Below are positions 51,420 through 60,468 of a stretch of 64,000 nt of DNA, piece by piece. A program made the translations under genes and the position numbers. The stretch's first letter is position 1. Each line of letters starts with the position of its first letter. Source of the DNA: JAFAGX01 sp035623335 (GTDB taxonomy: Bacteria; Acidobacteriota; Terriglobia; Terriglobales; Acidobacteriaceae); contig DASPTQ010000126.1 in NCBI GenBank assembly GCA_035623335.1, forward strand, positions 1 through 64,000, written 5' to 3'. The notes under the pieces are model-generated. The model was not told the DNA's origin and made no database searches. It was given only the letters and a program-made list of their open reading frames with translations.

Positions 51420-52520
51420 CTAATCCGCGGTCGATGTTTTGCCGACGGCCACCACCGCCTTGCTGAACCCCAAGTTGCCGTCAGGCTTCTTATCCACAAT
51501 GATGCATTCGCCACCCTTGATCTGGCCGGTGGCCACGAGGTTGGCTAATCCATACACAATGTTGCGCTCAATGACGCGCTTCAAATGACGGGCACCATAC
51601 TTCGGATCGGCACCCTCCGTTAATAGCCAGCGTTTGACTTCGGGTGTGCAGCTGAACGTGAAATGGTTTGGCCCCACCGCATGAATAATGCGCTTCTGCA
51701 CCTTCTCGAGTTCGAGATCCAGAATCTGTTCCAACTGTTCGGGCCGCAGCGTGTTGAACACCACAACCTTGTCCAGACGATTCATAAACTCGGGAGAGAA
51801 CTTCTTGCGCGCGGCTTCCAGCGCGGTGTGAGCGACTTTCTCATCGAAACTCGCGTCTACCGCCTTCGGTTTCGTGGCAAAACCGATGCCACCTTCGGCA
51901 AGATGGCTCATCTCGGCAGCTCCGAGATTCGATGTCATGAAGATCATGCATTTGGAAAGATCGACCTGGCTGTTATCGCCGAGCGTGAGAGTGGCTTTGT
52001 CAAGGATGCCGAGCAGAAGTTGCCAGAGCGCCTCCGAAGCCTTTTCGATTTCGTCGAACAACAAGAGCGAGAGCTTGAGTTTTTCGGTGTGATGGCGAGC
52101 GAGCGCCTCCTGCGTAAGCAGAGGTGGCGTTTGCATGTGGCCGATGTAGCCAGGCGGTGAGCCGATCAGCTTCGCAATTTCGTGGTGTTCCTGGAACTCA
52201 GCGCAGTTAATCTTGATGAAGGCGCGGGGATTTCCGAATAGGGCCTCCGCCATCACTTCTACTACGTAGGTTTTGCCTGAGCCCGTGGGTCCAAGGAAAA
52301 GCAGATTGCCGACTGGACGATCGGCAGAACACATTCCGACGGTGAAGATCTGGTAGAGCTCGACGACTGACTCGATGGCCCCATCCTGGCCCACGATCCG
52401 GCTCCGAAGGAACGCCTCAAGTTCTCTTGTGGCCTCGCCCCGGCGGGTCGCATCGAGCGATTGCGCTTCAGCCAAGCCTTCAAGGGAAGTAGCAGTGCTG
52501 GGGCCAGCTTCGTTGGACAT
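51420..52520 (-). CDS. Single-ring Clp/Hsp100 AAA+ ATPase
   Basis: A 366-residue AAA+ unfoldase equivalent to the second ring (D2) of ClpA/ClpB/ClpC. SRIVGQDGAIESVVELYQIF leads to Walker A (FLGPTGSGKT), then INCAEFQEHHEIAKLIGSPP GYIG (pore loop), Walker B (LLLFDEIEKA), sensor 1 (FMTSNLGAAEM), arginine finger (FSPEFMNRLDKVVVF) and sensor 2 (GARHLKRVIER). Between sensor 1 and the Arg finger the sequence has GGIGFATKP: an IGF tripeptide where ClpA and ClpC carry the ClpP-binding loop and ClpB does not. No N-domain or zinc domain. ATG at 52520 or GTG at 52556. Operon with the receiver gene. Confidence 0.88.
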   Translation of the reverse strand: MSNEAGPSTATSLEGLAEAQSLDATRRGEATRELEAFLRSRIVGQDGAIESVVELYQIFTVGMCSADRPVGNLLFLGPTGSGKTYVVEVMAEALFGNPRAFIKINCAEFQEHHEIAKLIGSPPGYIGHMQTPPLLTQEALARHHTEKLKLSLLLFDEIEKASEALWQLLLGILDKATLTLGDNSQVDLSKCMIFMTSNLGAAEMSHLAEGGIGFATKPKAVDASFDEKVAHTALEAARKKFSPEFMNRLDKVVVFNTLRPEQLEQILDLELEKVQKRIIHAVGPNHFTFSCTPEVKRWLLTEGADPKYGARHLKRVIERNIVYGLANLVATGQIKGGECIIVDKKPDGNLGFSKAVVAVGKTSTAD

Positions 52521-53231
52521 ACGATATCCATTCTGCTTACCAGGATAGGCGTTCACTTTTTATTCTGGCAGACCCTGTGCCTCCGCACAGTGATAGCGGG
52601 CACATCTGTGCTTACCGGCCTCAAATCGGAAATGCAGCGCAATCCAGAGAATTGTGCCAAGGACGAAACCGAAGAGCCCATTGCAGGAATTTTCAATGCC
52701 GATGGCCGTGACGAAAAACGCTACTGCCCCGAGCGAACGCTCTCGGTGCCGACTTCACCCCTGCGCAATCATCGCAGCGCGGCGACTCGGGAGAGTACGA
52801 GCTCGTAGTGGGCGACAGCCGTGCCCATTCGCCGAAGAATTCGCCGGAAGCGGCAGGGGTAAAATCCGATCGCTCCCGGCGGCAGCGTGCGGGCGTGCCA
52901 TGGCGCACGGAGTTGAAGAGCACTCCCAGAACCTTGGCTGGTTGAGGTCCCCAGAGTGGGCGAAACGGTTTCATCGTATCGGATCCTGTCATCGAGTCTG
53001 TAAGGGAGAGGGTTCGACGCATTGCCGAGGACAAGATGGGAAAAGATCGACCCGCTGGCGGAGAGGCTGGGCCTTTGACTGGGTTGAGTTCGGACTGGCG
53101 GGAATTCCTTGAGGGTTTGCTTCAGAAGGCAATTGCTGGGTATTCTTCGCTCCCGTAACCGGGCGAGAAAAGACTCAACTAACCCCTGGACATCCCAGCA
53201 TTCGCCCAGAATGAAAGGACAGCTCACCAGG
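52521..53231. other. Spacer with a membrane-protein fragment
   Basis: About 700 bp. On the minus strand, 52754-52560 is open without an ATG and reads ERSLGAVAFFVTAIGIENSC NGLFGFVLGTILWIALHFRF E, one or two membrane helices like the end of a transporter. The rest (52760-53231) has long frames on both strands but none resembles a family. Confidence 0.45.
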
Positions 53232-54512
53232 TCAGCGGAACAACTCTGGTAGCGCAAGACCGAAAACGCTTAGGCCGGATAAGAGGAGGAGACTTTGAAT
53301 GCCTGTCTTTCGATCCGAGAATGCAAGTGCGTAGATTCCTTTTGCGAGATTGTTACTCGCGGCCGCAATCACGATGCTTCTTACAGCGACAGAGACTGGC
53401 GTAAGGCCTCCCGTAGATTGCGCCATGCTTAGGACAAAGGGATCCACATCTACCAGACCAACTATGCCCGATAAGGCATAGATGCCGGTCTTTCCCAGTC
53501 GAGTGAGCACCAAATCTGTAAGAACCACCAGCCCTACGAAAAGGGCTGCAAACAAAAACGCCACCCGGAGTTCCAAAGGATTTCGCGGTGTAAAGCGCCT
53601 CTTCGTGATCTGTCCGGAGGCAGCGTCAGGAAGACGTGACCACATCCAACCAACCAAGACAGCCAGGCAAAACAACGTTAGCAAGGGCGCAGCCAGCACC
53701 GCCAAAAGGCGCCTGCTGAAGAGCAAAAGCAACACTGCTAGTCGCAGATACATTATTCCTGACGCAATGAGGATACCGCCGGAGAACAAGTGACTCTGTT
53801 GTTGGCCAGAAGCTTTCTTAGCCAATGCAACCGTCGTGGCAGTTGAGGAATAAGCTCCTCCCAGCACGGAGGACAGAATCAGGCCACTTCGCTCTTTCGT
53901 GAGATTCAAAAGAAGATAGCTGCCGTAAGAGATTGCGCTGACCGCTACCACCATTGTCCAGGTCTTGAGAGGGTTGATGCGGAACCGGCTAAATTCGGCG
54001 TTAGGCAATACAGGCAAAGCAACCGCAGTCAGCAGCAGAAATTTCGTAAAGGTCAGAACTTCCCGGGGCGCGATGCGTTCGGATAGTTCCTCGAGGACTT
54101 CCTTCAACTCGAGTAAAAGCAAACTGATGACCGCGAGCGTGGTTGCGATCCAGTAGTAACCTTGGCACACGAGAGCACCCAAAAGGTAGGTGCCAAGTCC
54201 GGAGATCTCGGTTGTAATACCCGGAGTATCAGAAGCCTTTTCTGAAGTGAGCTTGTGTCGATAAGACACGAGAAGGAATCCACCCACGACAGCGAAACCG
54301 ATCGCTACAGGCAGGAGTTGATTTCTGGATAACAACGCCATCACGTAGCCGAGAAGCCCTATGAGCGGAAATGTCCGCACGCCGCCGAAGGAATAGTGCT
54401 CAGACTCGGCCTTGTGTTCCTCACGCTCCAGACCGATAAGGAAGGACAGAAACAGCACAATGAGGATTTTCAATCCTTCCACAGGAAAATATTGCGACAG
54501 GTACTCCAACAC
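53232..54512 (-). CDS. MgtC/SapB-DUF4010 membrane protein
   Basis: A 426-residue inner-membrane protein. The first 140 residues are an MgtC/SapB domain: VLFLSFLIGLEREEHKAESE HYSFGGVRTFPLIGLLGYV, with the conserved GLEREE and GGVRTFPLIG. The C-terminal DUF4010 part has many more helices (FTKFLLLTAVALPVLPN, SSVLGGAYSSTATTVALAK, IVGLVDVDPFVLSMAQ). MgtC proteins act in magnesium homeostasis or ATP synthase control; the MgtC-DUF4010 fusion is widespread in soil bacteria with unknown transport role. Monocistronic. Confidence 0.88.
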   Translation of the reverse strand: MLEYLSQYFPVEGLKILIVLFLSFLIGLEREEHKAESEHYSFGGVRTFPLIGLLGYVMALLSRNQLLPVAIGFAVVGGFLLVSYRHKLTSEKASDTPGITTEISGLGTYLLGALVCQGYYWIATTLAVISLLLLELKEVLEELSERIAPREVLTFTKFLLLTAVALPVLPNAEFSRFRINPLKTWTMVVAVSAISYGSYLLLNLTKERSGLILSSVLGGAYSSTATTVALAKKASGQQQSHLFSGGILIASGIMYLRLAVLLLLFSRRLLAVLAAPLLTLFCLAVLVGWMWSRLPDAASGQITKRRFTPRNPLELRVAFLFAALFVGLVVLTDLVLTRLGKTGIYALSGIVGLVDVDPFVLSMAQSTGGLTPVSVAVRSIVIAAASNNLAKGIYALAFSDRKTGIQSLLLLSGLSVFGLALPELFR

Positions 54513-54558
54513 GAACTTCTACCCCCAGCTTTCAAGGTCCGCTCGTTTACTCGATGTG

Positions 54559-55467
54559 TTAATAAAGTCTGAAATTAACCTCGACGTTGACTGGCACCGC
54601 CACTGGGATTCCATTCTTGCGGCTGGGTTCGAACCGCCACTGTCGAATGGCTTCGATCGCTCTTTCATCCAAGCCCATACCCAAGGTCCGTGCAACATGG
54701 ATGTCGTGCGGGCGCCCTTCCTACTATGAGCCATAGAACACCACCGCTTGGTACTTGGCTTTGCGTGCTTCCTCAGAGAACTCCTGATCCGGGCCATAGA
54801 TAATTCGAGGGGCTGTGACTCCACCACCAACTCGATAAACCCCTCCTCCCATGCCTCCACCCGATCCTGGACCAACACCCGGTCCACTGCCTGAGCCACC
54901 ACCGCCCCCGCTCCCGGAACCGATCCCGCCGCCCGAACCAACTCCGTTCGATGGTGGTGCAATGATCGATGGCCGAGGATCACCCAATAAACCAGCCCGC
55001 GGAAACGGCAGATGAATGTCTGGCGGTACAACCACGGTTGGTACGACCGGCAGCTTGGGATTCTCATTTCGAATAAGAGAGGCGGGAGGTGCCAGTTGCT
55101 GGAGTGAAAGCTTGGGCAAAGTTCCCTTGGAAGCCGCGAGCTTGTCACGGTCGCCACCGCCGCCTCCCCCTCCTACCTTAGTTCCTGATGGGGGCAAGAC
55201 ATACGGACTGACATCGGTGACAACTTGCATGATGTGTTGGCTCACCTCATGGCGGTGGGTCACAAGATAACTACTGAGAGCCAGGAACAGCACGCTGGCC
55301 AGAACGTGCGCCAGAAAGGATAAAAGAAAAGTACTCTTACGGATTCCGTAGAGGCCGTACCCTGCGCCGAGAAGGGTCGGCAGGATCAGTGGGTCCCCCG
55401 TTGGGGACTCAGTCGAAGATCGGAATGGAACTCGCCGCGACCTTCGATATAAAACAAAAGTCGACAT
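54559..55467 (-). pseudogene. TonB-type protein with two adjacent amber codons
   Basis: One frame encodes an N-terminal membrane helix (STFLLSFLAHVLASVLFLAL), a Pro/Gly-rich linker with long Gly-Ser runs, and the start of a TonB C-terminal domain (YGPDQEFSEEARKAKYQAVV FYGS). TAG TAG follow at 54726-54721, then the same frame gives EGRPHDIHVARTLGMGLDER AIEAIRQWRFEPSRKNGIPV AVPVNVEVNFRLY and TAA. Around the ambers, another frame reads LIVG where the family has LWLIVGPDG, so two compensating indels are likely. Without the TonB end it cannot energise an outer-membrane receptor. ATG at 55467 assumed. Confidence 0.8.
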
Positions 55468-55587
55468 TTCGGCCCCACAACTTTGGCCGACAGTGCCCGG
55501 TGGCACATCCGATCTCCGGATCAGGAGTGGTGCTATTTGAAGCTGGACAGCACCGCAGATTCCTTGGTTCCGGGCAATTCTTCGCCT

Positions 55588-55989
55588 TCAGCTCAAGCCG
55601 ATCACCATCGCTCGCTGCTCGTCCGACAGGAATGGGGAGGAGTTGACGGCGGAATCCAGCGTGGCTTCGAGGTCCTCTCCCCTGACGCACAGGAGTTCGC
55701 CGACGAGCCAGAAGAAAAATACGGTTATGAGGGCTCCAATGGCGAGTCCAGCCGGACGCAGCCAGTCAGCGGCCGGGGTCAGCGGCGTCAGGACGGTGTG
55801 AGCTGCAGCGATGGCTGCGCAGAAAATAAAGGCGCCAAGTGTCCAGCCCATTGTTTGAATGAGCTCTCCAGCCTGCACCACCCGGTGTGCGTGCGCGTAG
55901 CCATCCGCATAGCGGTAGCTCGCATTCCTGCTTTCGATGATTTCGGGGCGCTGCGGTCGGGCTGCAGTAATGGGAATTGGTGTGTTCAT
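55588..55989 (-). CDS. Small membrane protein of unknown function
   Basis: A 133-residue protein with an N-terminal soluble part (RPEIIESRNASYRYADGYAH AHRVV) and two hydrophobic helices at about 48-65 and 82-105 (MGWTLGAFIFCAAIAAAHTV, AGLAIGALITVFFFWLVGEL), followed by a short acidic tail. No domain is recognised. The long spacer upstream (55990-56455) has no other gene. AGGCCACC before the ATG is a weak ribosome site. Confidence 0.6.
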   Translation of the reverse strand: MNTPIPITAARPQRPEIIESRNASYRYADGYAHAHRVVQAGELIQTMGWTLGAFIFCAAIAAAHTVLTPLTPAADWLRPAGLAIGALITVFFFWLVGELLCVRGEDLEATLDSAVNSSPFLSDEQRAMVIGLS

Positions 55990-56455
55990 GGTGGCCTCCG
56001 TTCTCTCGAATAGGCTCTGGCCGCGAGCAGGGATGTCACGAGCAGGGATGTCATATGCGATTTACTCTTTGATTCCAACCTGCGCCTTTCTTCCCGCGTC
56101 GGCAGTGACTGCGCTCACCCAGAGTTGTGATAGTCGTGAGCGCCTCTTAGACGGGCCGCTCAAGGTATTTCCCAGTGCAATTGTGCGAGCGCTTAGAACC
56201 CCCGCTTAGGGGTCAACGAGCGATACCAGGAACTTTCTCCAATTTCGACCCCACAATTCGAGCGGACTCCAGTGCATAGGGAGCTCAGCGCAGACCTATT
56301 CACTTCACTCGATGGCTTCGCCTGCGGCAAGGATGATGCGGCGGCGAGGCATCTTGTTGGCGGGACATTTGAATGGCGGGGGAGAGATGGCTCCAACAAC
56401 AATCAAGGTCGAGTCTTGACCGCTACAGCTTAGAGGATCTGATTGCAGGTGAATT
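55990..56455. other. Spacer between the membrane protein and Hsp20 genes
   Basis: About 470 bp. A short minus-strand frame (56397-56290, TLIVVGAISPPPFKCPANKM) has no start or family. Near 56020 there is a short tandem repeat of GCAGGGATGTCACGA type. Nothing else is supported. Confidence 0.45.
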
Positions 56456-56476
56456 GGGGAGGGCTTTGCCCTCCCC
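56456..56476 (-). terminator. Probable terminator of hsp20
   Basis: GGGGAGGGC and GCCCTCCCC are perfect 9-bp arms around a 3-base loop, 11 bp past the hsp20 stop. The U-run is absent, so termination may be imperfect or bidirectional. Confidence 0.65.
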
Positions 56477-56487
56477 ATCCCAGATCT

Positions 56488-56967
56488 TTAAGCTGCCTTC
56501 AAGGTCTTTGCTACGTTTACTTTGATTTGCTTCGGCTTGGCCTCCGCGCGCTTAGGCAATTCGATGGCCAGCACTCCGTGCACATAATTGGCTTCGATCT
56601 TTCCTGGATCCACCGTGCTCGGAAGCGTGAACGATCGTGAGAACGTCCCGTAATGCTGCTCTTTGCGACGGAAGTGTTCTTCTTTGACTTCCTTCTCAAG
56701 CTTGCGTTCGCCACTCACGGTCAGGACATTGCCCTCCATCTCAACGTTCAAGTCCTTTTCTTCCATGCCCGGAATTTCCACCTTGAACATCAGCTTGTGA
56801 GCATCCTCGTAGATGTCCACCGGTGGAGCAAATCCCCATGCGCCCAGAGGCTCCTCAGTCCCACGCACCAGTGGTGCCCTGCCAAAGAAGTCTTCGAATA
56901 AACGATTCATCCGTTCCTGAATGGACATGGGTTCATGGAACGGCTGCCAACGGAGCAACGATCCCAT
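56488..56967 (-). CDS. hsp20: Small heat-shock protein Hsp20
   Basis: A 159-residue alpha-crystallin chaperone that holds unfolding proteins. N-terminal arm MGSLLRWQPFHEPMSIQERM NRLFEDFFG; crystallin domain at about 47-140 (PPVDIYEDAHKLMFKVEIPG, MEEKDLNVEMEGNVLTVSGE RKLEKEVKEEHFRRKEQHYG TFSRSFTLP, VHGVLAIELPKR); short tail with an IxV motif (KQIKVNV). AAGGAGGTCGCT precedes the ATG. No HAIR or CIRCE site was found upstream, so the regulator is unknown. Divergent from the hydrolase gene. Confidence 0.94.
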   Translation of the reverse strand: MGSLLRWQPFHEPMSIQERMNRLFEDFFGRAPLVRGTEEPLGAWGFAPPVDIYEDAHKLMFKVEIPGMEEKDLNVEMEGNVLTVSGERKLEKEVKEEHFRRKEQHYGTFSRSFTLPSTVDPGKIEANYVHGVLAIELPKRAEAKPKQIKVNVAKTLKAA

Positions 56968-57288
56968 AGCGACCTCCTTGTAGATAACAATCTAGATTTG
57001 GTTTGTTCTTGTTTGCGAGCGTGCGGGCTCACCGCGGACTAATGAGCGGTCCGCGTTGACGAGGACACGCAGAAACCATAAAAGCACATCGAACTCAAAA
57101 TGTCGGTGAGTCAAGTCACGAACCCAAGTGCGGTGCAAGGGCCTTCACTGAAGTACGGTTGTGGACTCGTGCGCTGATCACTGAAAGAGGGGTTCGTCTG
57201 GGAAGCCTGAACGTTGCGTCTATTGAGATATCCCCATTAGACTCCTACCAATGGGTTATAAATGCATATGCTGTAAAGGAGGCACTCT

Positions 57289-58170
57289 ATGTCCTACGTT
57301 GATGTCGGAAAAGAAAATTCCACTTCCATCCATCTCTACTACGAGGATCACGGCTCAGGCCACCCCGTCATCCTGATCCACGGATATCCCCTCAGCAGCG
57401 CCTCCTGGGAAAAACAGGTCCCGGCCCTGCTCGCTGCTGGTCATCGCGTGATTGCGTACGATCGCCGCGGATTCGGAAAGTCCAGCCAGCCCACAACCGG
57501 CTATAACTACGACACGTTGGCCGAGGATCTGCGCAAGTTGGTGACCCATTTGAAGCTCAAGGATTTCACTCTCGTCGGCTTCTCGATGGGCGGCGGTGAG
57601 GTCGCGCGCTACATTGGGAGTTATGGATCGAAGGGCGTGAGCCATGCGGTCATCATCGGCGGCATTCCACCGTATCTGCTGAAAACCGCCGACAATCCCG
57701 AGGGCGTCGACGCCAGCGTGTTCGACGGGATCAAGAAAGCCGTCGCCGCCGACCGCTATGCGTTCTTCACCGAGTTTTTCAAGAATTTCTACAACACTGA
57801 CGTTCATCTCGGGAAACGCGTGAGCGAGCAGGCGATTCAGGCCAGCTGGAATACTGCTGCCATCGCTTCCGCCACGGCCAGCCTGGCCTGCGTGCCCACA
57901 TGGCACGAAGACTTCCGTAAAGACGTGGCGAAGATCGACGTACCCACGCTGGTCATACACGGTGATTCGGATCGCATCGTACCTTTCTCCGCCGCAGGCA
58001 GCCGCACAGCCAAGTTGATCAACGGCGCTGACTTGGTTGTCATCAAAGAGGGCCCGCACAACGTCGCCTGGACACACGCCGAGGAGGTCAACGAAGCTTT
58101 GCTGAAGTTCCTGGCGAAGGCGGGTGCAAAGGGGCAGGCGACGGCTCCAAAGAGAAAGGCCATCGCGTAG
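57289..58170 (+). CDS. Alpha/beta hydrolase (haloperoxidase/arylesterase type)
   Basis: A 293-residue alpha/beta-hydrolase. Oxyanion region HGYPLSSASWEKQ, nucleophile elbow GFSMGGGEVARYIG (Ser), Asp in VIHGDSDRIVPF and His in EGPHNVAWTHA complete the triad. YDRRGFGKSS and the cap region (YAFFTEFFKNFYN) fit the non-haem chloroperoxidase/aryl-esterase subgroup, which has esterase or perhydrolase activity. TAAAGGAGGCACTCT precedes the ATG. The tail (GAKGQATAPKRKAIA) is Lys-rich and variable. Natural substrate unknown. Confidence 0.9.
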   Translation: MSYVDVGKENSTSIHLYYEDHGSGHPVILIHGYPLSSASWEKQVPALLAAGHRVIAYDRRGFGKSSQPTTGYNYDTLAEDLRKLVTHLKLKDFTLVGFSMGGGEVARYIGSYGSKGVSHAVIIGGIPPYLLKTADNPEGVDASVFDGIKKAVAADRYAFFTEFFKNFYNTDVHLGKRVSEQAIQASWNTAAIASATASLACVPTWHEDFRKDVAKIDVPTLVIHGDSDRIVPFSAAGSRTAKLINGADLVVIKEGPHNVAWTHAEEVNEALLKFLAKAGAKGQATAPKRKAIA

Positions 58171-58261
58171 GATGGTGTTCGCGTGACATTTGCGGGAACC
58201 CGCCATTGACTCGTTTGCCAATGGCGGCTTTTGCTGCAGACTTTCACTAATGCCAGGGGCA

Positions 58262-58729
58262 ATGATGAGAGCAAGAACCATCGCAATTGTCTTCCTGCTC
58301 TGTGTTGTTGGAGCAGTCGCCTGTTTCGCTCAGGATGCATTCTTGGGCATGTGGAAACTGAAGGAAGCTAAGTCGGAGTTCTCCTCGGGCGCACCGAAGA
58401 ACACGACCGTCGTCTACGAAGCCGTAGGCGACAAGGTAAAAGTCACAGTCGACAGTGTCAGCAGCGACGGCAAGCCGAGCCATTACACCTGGGTAGGCAA
58501 GTTCGACGGCAAGGATTATCCGGTCTCGGGCGACCCAACGTCAGATACGAGGTCGTACACCGAAGTCGACGACCGGGTATTAGGGTTCAACATTTCGAAA
58601 GGCGGAAAGCTGGTCACCAGCGGTCGTATTGTGTTGTCAGCAGACGGGAGGACCCGTACGGTCACCATGAGCGGAGGGGACGGGAAGGGACATACGGTAA
58701 GCAGTACCGAGGTGTATGAGAAGCAATAA
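58262..58729 (+). CDS. Secreted protein of unknown function
   Basis: A 155-residue exported protein: signal peptide TIAIVFLLCVVGAVACFAQ then DAFLGMWKLKEAKSEFSSGA PKNTTVVYE and beta-type repeats (VKVTVDSVSSDGKPSHYTWV, GKFDGKDYPVSGDPTSDT). The AFLGMWKL...S.F start is common in Acidobacteriota secreted proteins with a lipocalin-like outline; this is from memory and no domain is certain. AGGGGCA precedes the ATG at 58262; an earlier ATG at 58190 adds 24 residues not needed for export. Confidence 0.75.
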   Translation: MMRARTIAIVFLLCVVGAVACFAQDAFLGMWKLKEAKSEFSSGAPKNTTVVYEAVGDKVKVTVDSVSSDGKPSHYTWVGKFDGKDYPVSGDPTSDTRSYTEVDDRVLGFNISKGGKLVTSGRIVLSADGRTRTVTMSGGDGKGHTVSSTEVYEKQ

Positions 58730-58919
58730 CGAGGGGCGAGCAGGCTTCGCCATCCTGTGATCATTGAAGGGTCAACTGTGCAGAGGCTCCGACTGACCAT
58801 GGCCATGGCGCGAGAGCAAAATCGTCAACTCTCTCGCCATTCAACTCTTGAGCTAGGCCAGGTTGCTCCCAATTAGGCTCTTTCATAGGGAGCATGGTTT
58901 CATCAAAACCGTCGCCCCG

Positions 58920-60200
58920 TCAGGTTACTGGCGACCGCAGCCACCAGCAGTCGGGGTGTAGCTGCTTGAAATTCATGAACCACTTGCAGGGCGGATAAAG
59001 CAGCACAAGCGCTGTTACCCACATCATGTAGATGTAAGGCAAGCCATGGCCGTAACCTGCTGGTGGTGCTTGGAACAGAGGTCCGCCATATAAGAGCCAA
59101 GCGGTCGGCTGATGCAAGGCCAGCGCGATCCACACCGCCATCGTGTGAATCAAGAACAGATGGAGCACATAAAAAACTAAGGGTACGCGACCAAATACCA
59201 GAAGAATCCTGGCCAGTCCGCGGTCCGTGTCTATTCTGTCGAACCACACCAAAGCCATCAGTGCGGGGCCGAGCGTCATGAGCAAGAATTGCAGAGAGGG
59301 TGGATATTTCACGGTATTGAGGAAGGAGGCGATTGTCAGAACTTGAGTAGCTTGCACCTGCCACGGACCTGCGATGTCGGCAGCCCACGGCTCCAAGGTG
59401 GGCTGGCTATTTCCATAGAGGTTGAAGACTCGCAAGATTACGAAGGCAAGCGTCAGGACGGCGCCCAGGCCGAAAATCAGTTTTCTCCAATTTCCACTCT
59501 GCAAGAGAAAGCCGAGGGCATAGCCGACGGCCATCACTCCAACCCAGGGAATCAAAGGGAAGAGAACGAAGAAACGCAGCTTGCCGGGCCTAACCCAAAA
59601 CCAGCCATGGCCATGCAAAATCATCCAAAAGGGAGCGAATCTTCCAAACACTGCAGGAGTGACGCTGTCGAGCAGATTGTGGGTCAGTATCATTGCCGTG
59701 CCTAGTGCGGCGATCCAGGGAACCGGCAGCCGTATCAGAAACGCCATTGCAACCATCGACCAACCGAGCGACCAGAGCACGTCGCTGAACCAACACGGAA
59801 ACACATAAGTCCAGGCGTAGCTGATCACCGTTAATGCCAGCAACACGAGCCACAGTCCGCGTGTGCCGAACAACTTTGACACCTGTGCAACCGACTTGCC
59901 ATGGGAGAGCGACAGGAATGGGCCTGTGCCTGCCAGGAGGAAGAACACCGGTGCACAGAAATGTGTGACCCATCGCGTAAAAAACAACGCCCCCCATGTA
60001 TTGGTCAGATCTTCTGGAGCGAATTGCAGGCCAGTAAAAAAGGAACGTGTATGGTCTAGCGCCATCAGAACCATGACTACGCCACGCAGCAAGTCTACGC
60101 AGGCCAAACGCGGGGGTGAGGCGTTGGAAGATGACCATTGGACCGGAATGTGAGGAACAACACGGGGCGCTCTGGCAACAGACTTTATCAGCACCAGCAC
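58920..60200 (-). CDS. DUF1624/HGSNAT-like membrane protein
   Basis: A 426-residue protein with about ten membrane helices. RLACVDLLRGVVMVLMALDH TRSFF is the first helix, with the R-x2-x2-DxxRG and DH that mark DUF1624/heparan-alpha-glucosaminide acetyltransferase-like (acyltransferase) proteins; later LLAGTGPFLS, VLHLFLIHTMAVWIALAL and LPYIYMMWVTALVLLYPPCK WFMNFK. This group is thought to move acyl groups across the membrane; the substrate here is unknown. Starts with GTG at 60200. No neighbours in operon. Confidence 0.85.
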   Translation of the reverse strand: MLVLIKSVARAPRVVPHIPVQWSSSNASPPRLACVDLLRGVVMVLMALDHTRSFFTGLQFAPEDLTNTWGALFFTRWVTHFCAPVFFLLAGTGPFLSLSHGKSVAQVSKLFGTRGLWLVLLALTVISYAWTYVFPCWFSDVLWSLGWSMVAMAFLIRLPVPWIAALGTAMILTHNLLDSVTPAVFGRFAPFWMILHGHGWFWVRPGKLRFFVLFPLIPWVGVMAVGYALGFLLQSGNWRKLIFGLGAVLTLAFVILRVFNLYGNSQPTLEPWAADIAGPWQVQATQVLTIASFLNTVKYPPSLQFLLMTLGPALMALVWFDRIDTDRGLARILLVFGRVPLVFYVLHLFLIHTMAVWIALALHQPTAWLLYGGPLFQAPPAGYGHGLPYIYMMWVTALVLLYPPCKWFMNFKQLHPDCWWLRSPVT

Positions 60201-60468
60201 TTACTCCCCACGCCCCTACGTCATTGTGCAGATCGTATCCGAAATTCGCCTGGACCGATGTCGATCAGCAAGGCTGAGTATTACGAGAGTTAACTTTTGT
60301 AAAGAAATCTAAACTTCGTTTGCGATAAGCGGCGAGCCGATGGATTTGGCGGAGCGGCCTCCACGCTTCGCTGCCAAGGGCCAAAAGCATAGAGTTGTAA
60401 CCGAATGGTTAGCGTGCTACGTGGGTTGGTCAGAGAAACCTATCTCCGAAAGGGTAAAGTGTAATCGA

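Noticed and set aside
52560..53231. A full transporter gene in the spacer upstream of the Clp ATPase
   Set aside because: Only one or two helices are readable (52560-52754), with no start codon and no continuation upstream.
21993..54726. Genome-wide amber recoding, suggested by TAG codons inside the integrase and TonB genes
   Set aside because: Other genes here end normally at TAG (hspR, Clp ATPase), and the TonB ambers lie in a locally shifted stretch. Ordinary mutation or sequencing error explains both.
57080..57125. Possible HAIR operator upstream of hsp20
   Set aside because: CTTGACT and ACTCAAA are present but in the wrong relative orientation and spacing for CTTGAGT-N7-ACTCAAG.
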